Shown in pieces: positions 6,113-11,004 of a DNA stretch of 11,004 nucleotides. The position numbers and the translations under genes were made by a program. The notes under the pieces are model-generated. The model made no database searches. It was given only the letters and a program-made list of their open reading frames with translations, and was not told where the DNA came from. Source of the stretch: SIG510 sp045540975. Lineage in GTDB: Bacteria > Bacillota > Clostridia > Oscillospirales > JAAYXM01. The stretch spans positions 1-11,004 of the forward strand of contig JAZQIE010000110.1 in the NCBI GenBank assembly GCA_045540975.1, given 5' to 3'. The number at the start of each line of letters is the position of its first letter. The stretch's first letter is position 1.

Positions 6113-6748
6113 TTACAATAATTCTGCAATGGTTTCCATAATTCTCTCATGCGGATACCCTTCAAACTCCGCGCGCGTTGTGGTCCCCGTGGTCACTCCC
6201 GCAAAGGAAATCCCCGCGCGCTCCGCGGCAATCGCATCCACCTCGCAATCTCCGATGTAGAGTACCTCGTCTTTTCTCACCCCGAGTTTTTCGCAAATCA
6301 GGTTGAGTCCTTCCGGGTCGGGCTTCGCGTGGGACACATCCTCCCCACCCACAATGCAGTCAAAGAGTCCGTGAATTGAAAACTTCTCCACCGCCTCCAT
6401 GATGCGGTAGCGGTACTTGGTGGTCACAACCCCGATTTTCTTCCCCCGCGCTTTGAGTTCGCGCAAAACGGGAATGGTCTCGGGCAGCAGCGCGGTGTGT
6501 TCGGTCATGTGTCGGTCCGCCGCCGCGCGGTAAATCTTCCGAAACTGCAGGATCTTCTCCTTGTCGGAAATTCCGGTGAGATACGTGTACGCCTCGCCCA
6601 GCGTCCAGCCAATCGTCTTCCGTATCTCCTCATCCGATGCCCTTTTGTGTCCCAACTCGTCAAAGGTCAGATGAAAGCAAAGGATAATCCCCTCCCCCGC
6701 ATCCGCCAGCGTGTAATCAAAATCAAATAAGTAAGTGGTATACATCAT
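6113..6748 (-). CDS. HAD-superfamily phosphatase (phosphoglycolate phosphatase / PpaX-like)
   Basis: A 211-residue cytosolic hydrolase, normal length for the Gph/PpaX branch of HAD subfamily I. Motif I is FDFDYTLAD with nucleophile D9 and acid D11. A helical cap covers about residues 18-85. Motif II is VVTT (107-110), motif III K142 in HAKPDP, motif IV GDCEVD with D167 and D171. These enzymes hydrolyse small phosphate esters or pyrophosphate through an aspartyl-phosphate; the substrate cannot be told. The start codon overlaps the stop of the acetyltransferase gene (ATGATG over TGA). The second ATG (6745) has slightly better spacing to TTGGAG, so the protein may be one residue shorter. Overlap implies translational coupling in the metal operon, possibly as a housekeeping passenger or a repair phosphatase. 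Confidence 0.9.
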   Translation of the reverse strand: MMYTTYLFDFDYTLADAGEGIILCFHLTFDELGHKRASDEEIRKTIGWTLGEAYTYLTGISDKEKILQFRKIYRAAADRHMTEHTALLPETIPVLRELKARGKKIGVVTTKYRYRIMEAVEKFSIHGLFDCIVGGEDVSHAKPDPEGLNLICEKLGVRKDEVLYIGDCEVDAIAAERAGISFAGVTTGTTTRAEFEGYPHERIMETIAELL

Positions 6749-7371
6749 TTCAACTCCAATATTTTCTCTTGCACCTCGCTAAAAAACCGTGCGAGGTGGA
6801 AGCCGTCTGCCACCGCGTGGTGGATGTTCATGGAAAGCGGCATCATGCCATTCTCGTCATACTTCCCCCAAGTGACCGAGGGGCAGAGGTACTTCCCCTC
6901 GTCAAACACGTGCATATCCACATGGCGGTACTTGACCCACGGCAGGCAGGAGACGTCAAACGTGTTCTTCGGCGGGGTAAACTCAAATCCGCGCAAATGG
7001 GAATACCGCGCACGCGTTTTCTCCACACGCGCGCAAAACTCGAAGATATCATCGCAATACTCGGTCGCGATACGGGAAAACGCCTCGTCTTCGGGATGAA
7101 ACTCCGCAAAAAGCGGAAATACGGTCTCCCATTCAATCAAATTCCCGTCCTCGTCCCAGCCGTGCTTGAACTCGGAATGGGCGTTTACGACAGTACTCAC
7201 CACGTGCATCATGGCAGGATAAAATTTGAGATTATATTTTTTGCAAAACGCGATGAGATTTGTCGCATCCACATCCACGGTCAAACTCATCACCATGCGC
7301 AGACCGTCAATATATGCGCGAAACAACTTCCCGCGCTTCCATCTGTCAAGGTCAACGATTTTGTAGTTCAT
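6745..7371 (-). CDS. Chloramphenicol O-acetyltransferase-like protein (CAT family)
   Basis: A 208-residue protein, close to the roughly 215-220 residues of type A CAT. The C-terminal NIHHAVADGFHLARFF matches the CAT active site HHAVxDGFH: H185 would be the catalytic base and D189 the structural partner. DLDRWKR at the N-terminus and FPLFAEF in the middle also fit. CAT forms trimers and moves acetyl from acetyl-CoA to a hydroxyl. Many CAT-fold homologues in gut Clostridia are chromosomal and their substrates untested, so resistance should not be assumed. The frame is open to 7482, but the ATG at 7371 has a strong GGGAGGAAG site about 5 nt upstream and the right family N-terminus. It overlaps the ATPase gene by 20 bp and the HAD gene by 4 bp, so it is an integral part of the metal operon. 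Confidence 0.88.
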   Translation of the reverse strand: MNYKIVDLDRWKRGKLFRAYIDGLRMVMSLTVDVDATNLIAFCKKYNLKFYPAMMHVVSTVVNAHSEFKHGWDEDGNLIEWETVFPLFAEFHPEDEAFSRIATEYCDDIFEFCARVEKTRARYSHLRGFEFTPPKNTFDVSCLPWVKYRHVDMHVFDEGKYLCPSVTWGKYDENGMMPLSMNIHHAVADGFHLARFFSEVQEKILELK

Positions 7372-9256
7372 CCGACTTCCTCCCATGCGTTTCAAATGCG
7401 CGGGTCGCGTTGAGTACCGCAAGAAGTGCGACACCGACATCCGCAAACACCGCTTGCCACATCCCCGCAAATCCAAGCGCACCCAAAACCAAAACCACCG
7501 CTTTGACCCCCAAGGTCAGCACGGTATTTTGCCGCACGATTTTAGACGTCCGTTTCGCGATGGACACCGCCTCCGCGATTTTGCGCGGCTCGTCGGTCAT
7601 CACAACCACATCCGCGGCTTCGATTGCGGCATCCGCGCCGATTGCACCCATCGCAACGCCAACATCCGCGCGCGCAATGGCAGGCGCATCGTTGATTCCG
7701 TCGCCCACATACACCAAAGCGCCGTCGCAGACCCCGTAAAGCCGCTCCACCTCACGCACCTTTTCATTCGGGAGAAGCTCCGAGACCACCTCGTCCAAGC
7801 CAAGCCGCGCCGCGATTTGCTCCGCCGCAGACCTGCGGTCACCCGTGAGCATCACGGTCTTCGCAACACCTTGTTCTTTGAGCGCCTCCAACGCCTCGCG
7901 CGCTCCGTCCTTTTCACGGTCGGAAACCACAAGATAGCCCAAATACACGGTATCCGCGGCAAGATGCACCACCGCGCCCACCGCATCGACCGTATCCGCC
8001 TCGATTCCGTTTCCGCGCATGAGTGTCAAGTTCCCCGCATACATCGTGCGCCCGTCAATCTCAGCGCAGATGCCCTGCCCGGGAATCTCCCGCACCGCAC
8101 CGATTCTGCCGCGGTCAAACTCACCGCCGTATGCGGCGCAAATTGATTTCGCAATCGGGTGATTGGAGCTGCATTCAATATATGCCGCAACCGTCAGCAG
8201 CGCGGTCTCACTCATCCCGTTTGCATGGATTTCACGAACGGTGAAGCTCCCCTCGGTCAAAGTCCCCGTTTTGTCAAACACCACGGTATCCGCACGCGCA
8301 AGCGCATCCAAAAAGCATCCGCCCTTGACCAAAATCCCGTTTTTCGAGGCACTCCCCAGCCCGCAGAAATACCCGAGCGGAATTGAGAGCACCAATGCGC
8401 ACGGGCAAGAAACCATCAAAAACACCAGCGCGCGGTAAATCCAAGAAGACCAATCCGCACGGAACACAAGCGGCGGCACCAGTGCAAGCACCGGCGCAAC
8501 CCCTACCACAATCGGGGTGTAGACCCGAGCAAACCGTGTGATAAAATTCTCCAGCCGCGCCTTCTTCTCGCCTGCCGATTCCATCACGCGCAGAATTTCG
8601 GAAACCGTGGAATCCTCGAAGGATTTGACCACGCGCGCGTGCAGTGTTCCACTCAAATTGATGCACCCCGAAAGAATCAAATCCCCGGGCTTCACATCGC
8701 GCGGCAGACTCTCGCCCGTGAGCGCCGCGGTATCCAAAGCCGAAGTGCCGTCAATGATTTTGGCATCCAGCGGCACACGTTCGCCCGCCTTAATCAAAAT
8801 CACATCCCCTGCGGAAACTTCATCCGGCGGCACCGCCTTGATGTTGATGCCGCACACCAGATTCGCGTGCTTCGGGCGTAAATCGAGCAGTTCGGTAATC
8901 GAGTGCTTGGATTTCTCCGCCGCCATATGCTCAAACATCTCACCCACGCGGTAAAACAGCATGACCGCCACCGCCTCGGGGTACTCGCCAATCGCAAATG
9001 CACCCACAGTTGCCAGCGTCATGAGGAAATTCTCGTCAAATACCTTGCCGCGCAAGAGATTTCGCCCCGCGGAAAGCAGCACCTCATACCCCGCAACCAA
9101 ATACCCTGCCGCAAACGCGACCATGTGCCACGGCGCGGGAAGGAGGATTCCCAATACAAGCCCCAACACACCGCCGCACAGCCACAGCAGTTCCTTCTTA
9201 TCCCATCCGTGCGAATGATGACAGCATTCGCATCCGTGTTCGTGTTCACAACTCAT
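7352..9256 (-). CDS. cadA: Heavy-metal P1B-type ATPase, Zn2+/Cd2+(/Pb2+) exporter
   Basis: A 634-residue membrane pump that exports divalent soft metals at the cost of ATP. Motifs: TGES (180-183, actuator), CPC (284-286, transmembrane metal site, in SCPCALVLSIPL), DKTGT with phosphorylated D328, HP (366-367), TGDRR, and GDGINDAP (518-525). In the last membrane segments K585 and D606 have the 21-residue spacing seen in ZntA. CPC plus this K/D pair marks the Zn/Cd/Pb group (P1B-2) rather than the Cu group. The full N-terminal HMA domain is missing. Instead residues 3-16 are a short Cys/His run (CEHEHGCECCHHSH) that may collect metal. GAGGGAT lies 7 nt before the ATG. The gene begins 10 nt after the ArsR repressor and overlaps the acetyltransferase gene, giving a metal-induced operon. 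Confidence 0.95.
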   Translation of the reverse strand: MSCEHEHGCECCHHSHGWDKKELLWLCGGVLGLVLGILLPAPWHMVAFAAGYLVAGYEVLLSAGRNLLRGKVFDENFLMTLATVGAFAIGEYPEAVAVMLFYRVGEMFEHMAAEKSKHSITELLDLRPKHANLVCGINIKAVPPDEVSAGDVILIKAGERVPLDAKIIDGTSALDTAALTGESLPRDVKPGDLILSGCINLSGTLHARVVKSFEDSTVSEILRVMESAGEKKARLENFITRFARVYTPIVVGVAPVLALVPPLVFRADWSSWIYRALVFLMVSCPCALVLSIPLGYFCGLGSASKNGILVKGGCFLDALARADTVVFDKTGTLTEGSFTVREIHANGMSETALLTVAAYIECSSNHPIAKSICAAYGGEFDRGRIGAVREIPGQGICAEIDGRTMYAGNLTLMRGNGIEADTVDAVGAVVHLAADTVYLGYLVVSDREKDGAREALEALKEQGVAKTVMLTGDRRSAAEQIAARLGLDEVVSELLPNEKVREVERLYGVCDGALVYVGDGINDAPAIARADVGVAMGAIGADAAIEAADVVVMTDEPRKIAEAVSIAKRTSKIVRQNTVLTLGVKAVVLVLGALGFAGMWQAVFADVGVALLAVLNATRAFETHGRKSDELQNR

Positions 9257-9266
9257 ATGAAATCCC

Positions 9267-9611
9267 TCATTCCGTGATATGCGCCAACGCCTGCCCGAAA
9301 ATCATGTGGACATGGTCATCCGCCAGCGTGTAATAAATAATTTTCCCTTCTCTGCGGTATTTGACCAGTCTCGCCTGCTTCAAAATCCGCAGTTGATGCG
9401 ATACCGCGGACTGTGTCATTCCGATTCCGTCCGCAAGGTCGCAAACGCAAAGCTCACGTTCGGAGAGCGCGTACAAAATCCGTACCCGCGTGGAATCCCC
9501 AAACACCTTAAATAATTCCGCCATATCGTAGAGCAGTTCATCCTCGGGCATCCCCTCTCGAACGCGCTCCACAAACTCCGCGTGCTTTTCGCCGCATGCA
9601 CATTCCTGCAT
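9267..9611 (-). CDS. ArsR/SmtB-family metal-responsive repressor (CadC/CzrA-like)
   Basis: A 114-residue winged-helix dimer that leaves DNA when metal binds. The recognition region is TQSAVSHQLRILKQARLV (66-83). Two metal sites can be read. The CadC-type alpha-3N site is C55 and C57 in ELCVCDLA with N-terminal C4 and C6. The CzrA/SmtB-type alpha-5 site is D98, H100, H111 and E114, with the usual 2-11-3 spacing. Having both suggests Cd/Pb and Zn sensing. The start at 9611 is chosen for AAGGAGG about 7 nt upstream; the frame stays open further back through the 18-bp repeats but has no ATG there. An ArsR-type palindrome covers the start region of its promoter, so autoregulation is likely. It heads the operon with the Zn/Cd ATPase. 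Confidence 0.93.
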   Translation of the reverse strand: MQECACGEKHAEFVERVREGMPEDELLYDMAELFKVFGDSTRVRILYALSERELCVCDLADGIGMTQSAVSHQLRILKQARLVKYRREGKIIYYTLADDHVHMIFGQALAHITE

Positions 9612-9676
9612 CTCAACCCCTCCTTGTATTTCCGTTCCGTCTTGTATTTCCGCGCGGTCTTGCCACCACACGCTTT

Positions 9677-9785
9677 CCTTATCTCTCCGCGCTTTCCCTC
9701 TCTCTTCGCGCTCCCTTATCTCTCCACGCTTCCTTATCTCTCCGCGCCTTCTTATCTCTCCGCGCTTCCTTATCTCTCCGCACTT
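9677..9785 (-). repeat. Six 18-bp tandem repeats in the arsR leader
   Basis: Plus-strand unit CCTTATCTCTCCGCGCTT, with copies at 9677, 9696, 9714, 9732, 9750 and 9768. The second is diverged and offset by one base. In the mRNA each unit reads AAGCGCGGAGAGATAAGG, purine-rich and with Shine-Dalgarno-like GGAGAG. The stretch is free of stops in the arsR frame (repeating RGEIRK) but lacks a standard start codon. It occupies most of the leader between promoter and arsR. Confidence 0.85.
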
Positions 9786-9789
9786 TCAA

Positions 9790-9813
9790 ACATATGAGCA
9801 TTTGTTCATATGT
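9790..9813. promoter_or_regulatory. ArsR/SmtB-type operator
   Basis: A 12-12 imperfect palindrome, ACATATGAGCAT followed by TTGTTCATATGT. The perfect outer arms extend to AAACATATGA / TCATATGTTT (9788-9815). This is the TGAACA...TGTTCA-type site bound by SmtB/CzrA/CadC repressors. It begins 5 bp downstream of the -10, where a bound repressor blocks initiation. Confidence 0.8.
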
Positions 9814-9817
9814 TTAT

Positions 9818-9844
9818 ATTATACCCCAACGTATGCTTTGTCAA
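9818..9844 (-). promoter_or_regulatory. Promoter of the arsR-cadA-cat-HAD operon
   Basis: Perfect TTGACA (9844-9839) and perfect TATAAT (9823-9818), but with a spacer of only 15 bp. A TAATAT two bases further gives 17 bp with a poorer -10. Predicted start lies inside the ArsR operator at 9790-9813. Confidence 0.75.
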
Positions 9845-9950
9845 GAAAAATGTTCCATCCCCTCGCACCTCCGCAAAGCGAGTACAAAAAAGACCGCAGT
9901 TTTTCTCCAAAGCCACGGCCGCACGCAAATATAAATCCATCCCCATCCGC

Positions 9951-10048
9951 CGCAAGAGGTTTGCGATAAAACGTGGCAAAGCCACACATCATTAGCGCAA
10001 GCGTCATCATTGGCAGCGCCAACATCATTTGCCATAGGCAAACATCAA
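9951..10048. repeat. Array of mini-hairpins separated by an ACATCATT-type octamer
   Basis: Hairpins CGCAA-GAGGT-TTGCG (9951-9965), GTGGC-AAA-GCCAC (9973-9985), a weak AGCGCAAGCG (9994-10003), TGGC-AGC-GCCA (10011-10021) and TTGCC-ATA-GGCAA (10029-10041). They are followed in turn by ATAAAACG, ACATCATT (9986), TCATCATT (10004), ACATCATT (10022) and ACATCAAA (10042). The stems differ in sequence while the linker stays nearly constant, spaced 18, 18 and 20 bp. Confidence 0.75.
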
Positions 10049-10071
10049 AAAACAGTCCGTGGGTTACTGTT

Positions 10072-10117
10072 GCGGTGCCCGAAAGAATCCGCGCTAACAC
10101 TTGATTCTTTCGACCGC
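10072..10117. repeat. Long bulged inverted repeat
   Basis: GCGGT (10072-10076), a GCC bulge and CGAAAGAATC (10080-10089) pair with GATTCTTTCG (10103-10112) and ACCGC (10113-10117). This makes a 15-bp stem with one 3-nt bulge and a 13-nt loop. There is no U-tract on either side, so it is not a typical terminator. Confidence 0.7.
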
Positions 10118-10170
10118 TGCCACTCCTTTTTGCTCGCTGTATCTCCCACAGGGAGCGCTCGCAAACGTCC

Positions 10171-10439
10171 CTACCCGCGGACTAAAAAACCTTCCACCGG
10201 AAGCTTTTTTACGCTTCGCGCCGTCCTGTTCGATCCCTCAACAAAACCTACTGTTTCCGCCGGTGGGGATCTACCCGCGGACTAAAAAACCTCCCACCGG
10301 GAGCTTTTTTACGCTTCGCGCCGTCCTGTTCGATCCCTCAGCAAAACCTACTGTTTCCGCCGGTGGGGATCTACCCGCGGACTAAAAAACCTCCCACTGG
10401 GAGCTTTTTTACGCTTCGCGCCGTCCTGTTCGATCCCTC
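10171..10439. repeat. Exact 100-bp tandem repeat, 2.7 copies, each with a terminator-like hairpin
   Basis: Units at 10171-10270, 10271-10370 and 10371-10439 (69 bp). Each starts CTACCCGCGGACTAAAAAAC, then has CTCCC-ACC-GGGAG flanked by A6 and T6, a terminator shape in both directions. Units 1 and 2 differ at three bases. Two of these pair with each other (T10193/A10201 against C10293/G10301), so the stem is kept. Unit 3 differs from unit 2 only in the loop. Each full unit also has GATCCC ... GGGATC arms. The array separates the tRNA from the metal operon. Confidence 0.92.
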
Positions 10440-10448
10440 CGATCAAAT

Positions 10449-10488
10449 CAAAAAGAAAAGGACAGTCTTAAGACTGTCCTTTTCTTTT

Positions 10489-10490
<2 letters not shown>
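10449..10490 (-). terminator. tRNA terminator, perfect 42-bp palindrome
   Basis: Perfect dyad centred between 10469 and 10470; each 20-base inner arm is AAAAAGAAAAGGACAGTCTT or its complement. As RNA it forms AAAAGGACAGTC-TTAA-GACTGTCCTTTT with a U-rich tail in both directions. It overlaps the last bases of the tRNA CCA end (10489-10491), so termination follows the tRNA at once. Confidence 0.88.
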
Positions 10491-10564
<74 letters not shown>

Positions 10565-10581
10565 ACAGAAACAACATGATT

Positions 10582-10610
10582 ATGTTATCACAATTTCGCG
10601 CGGTTGTAAA
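10582..10610 (-). promoter_or_regulatory. Promoter of tRNA-Ala
   Basis: TTTACA (10610-10605), 17-bp spacer, TAACAT (10587-10582). Start predicted near 10575, about 11 nt before the mature tRNA 5' end. Confidence 0.6.
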
Positions 10611-10621
10611 GAGGTTTCTGC

Positions 10622-10659
10622 AAAAAAAGAAACTCCCGACGGAGAAATCCGTCGGGAGT
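10622..10659 (-). terminator. Rho-independent terminator of the solute-binding protein gene
   Basis: A 12-bp stem, ACTCCCGACGGA (10632-10643) with TCCGTCGGGAGT (10648-10659), and a 4-nt loop (TTTC on the minus strand). It is followed on the minus strand by TTCTTTTTTT. It lies 16 nt past the stop at 10676. Confidence 0.92.
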
Positions 10660-10675
10660 GATTGGGCATCGGAAC

Positions 10676-11004
10676 TTACTTGCCGAGGGTGCGGTTATGT
10701 GCGCCTTCCCACAGGTCGAGGTACTCTTCAACGCCGAGAGCGTTCATCTGTGCAACATACTCATCCCACTTATCCATGGAGAGGTCGCCGTTGATGAACT
10801 TGGAGATCATTTCGTCGGAGTAGGAAGTGATCGCCATGTGGAGTTCGTTGAACTTAGCGGACTCTTCATCGTTGAAGGACAGGTAGAGAGTCGGGTTTGC
10901 ACGGTCTTCGGTCCAGGTAGCCATTTCCGGATCGATTTCGGAGCCTGCAGCAACAACCTGGTTGAATGCTGCTTCTTCGATGACCTGATACAGACCGTAG
11001 GTGG
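10676..11004 (-). CDS. ABC transporter extracellular solute-binding protein, C-terminal part
   Basis: 108 residues to a TAA; the frame stays open to the window edge, so the N-terminus, including the expected lipoprotein signal, lies outside. The segment GLYQVIEEAAFNQVV, the Glu/Asp-rich middle, ITSYSDEMISKFINGDLSM, and the end WDEYVAQMNALGVEEYLDL resemble the C-terminus of LplA-type family 1 sugar-binding proteins. These carry oligosaccharides to an ABC permease at the outer face of the membrane. In this family the last helices end in the same D-K-W-D-E-Y-V pattern. Codon use is strongly biased (GAA, CTG, CCG, CGT), as in a well-expressed protein. A strong terminator follows and no gene is cotranscribed downstream, so permease genes, if linked, lie upstream. 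The sugar is not predictable. Confidence 0.8.
   Translation of the reverse strand, partial: TYGLYQVIEEAAFNQVVAAGSEIDPEMATWTEDRANPTLYLSFNDEESAKFNELHMAITSYSDEMISKFINGDLSMDKWDEYVAQMNALGVEEYLDLWEGAHNRTLGK

Larger units (their letters stand above)
9845..10170. other. Non-coding region with clustered hairpins
   Basis: No credible gene on either strand; the open frames run through palindromes. It holds the mini-hairpin array (9951-10048), AACAGT-(9 nt)-ACTGTT (10051-10071), the bulged hairpin at 10072-10117 and CTCCC-ACA-GGGAG (10143-10155). The last resembles the hairpins in the 100-bp repeats that follow. AGTCCGTGGGT at 10054-10064 is an inverted copy, with one mismatch, of ACCCGCGGACT in the first 100-bp unit. 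Confidence 0.6.

Noticed and set aside
9819..10100. 93-codon minus-strand frame upstream of the arsR operon
   Set aside because: It is built from the mini-hairpin array (the Met/Leu-rich part is the complement of ACATCATT linkers) and extends into the promoter.
10221..10240. tRNA remnant on the plus strand (TTCGATC word)
   Set aside because: The flanking bases do not form a T-stem and no other tRNA arm is present; only the short shared words are reported.
10171..10439. CRISPR array
   Set aside because: The period is 100 bp with the whole unit repeated and no unique spacers, and there are no cas genes.

Overview
The window looks like a chromosomal segment of an uncultured member of the Bacillota, most likely class Clostridia near Oscillospirales. 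The basis is a Rex repressor, an S-layer-homology protein, FemA/FemB-type peptidoglycan transferases, strong AGGAGG-like ribosome binding sites, sigma-A promoters and U-tailed terminators, together with a fairly high G+C content. No rRNA or taxon-defining marker is present, so the placement is an inference. Every gene supported here lies on the minus strand.

Layout, following transcription from right to left. (1) 10676-11004: C-terminus of an ABC-transporter extracellular solute-binding protein, with a strong terminator. (2) 10489-10610: a single tRNA-Ala(CGC) with its own promoter, ended by a perfect 42-bp palindrome. (3) 9845-10448: a non-coding block holding 2.7 copies of an exact 100-bp tandem repeat, each copy with a terminator-like hairpin showing a compensatory base change. 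It also holds a bulged long hairpin and an array of mini-hairpins separated by an ACATCATT-type octamer. (4) 6074-9844: a metal-responsive operon, arsR-type repressor, Zn/Cd P-type ATPase, chloramphenicol-acetyltransferase-like enzyme and HAD phosphatase. It has an ArsR operator at the promoter, and its leader carries six 18-bp repeats. (5) 5441-6073: an AT-rich non-coding gap with a cluster of DnaA-box-like TTTTCCACA sites and a perfect 10-1-10 palindrome upstream of the next promoter. (6) 2479-5511: an isocitrate dehydrogenase, rex and SLH-protein operon. (7) 1896-2446: a probable small RNA or leader with its own promoter and long terminator, then a 76-residue protein that is 25 percent cysteine. 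(8) 1-1894: two adjacent FemAB-family genes behind one promoter, the second cut by the window edge.

How the parts fit: the arsR product probably senses Zn/Cd and releases transcription of the exporter, carrying the acetyltransferase and phosphatase with it through overlapping genes. Rex, an NADH/NAD+ sensor, shares a transcript with a dehydrogenase that makes reduced cofactor. The two FemAB enzymes probably add successive residues of a peptidoglycan cross-bridge. The most unusual material is non-coding: the 100-bp repeats, the octamer-linked hairpin array, the in-frame 18-bp leader repeats and the RNA next to the Cys-rich protein gene. I see no CRISPR array, insertion sequence, integrase or phage gene.
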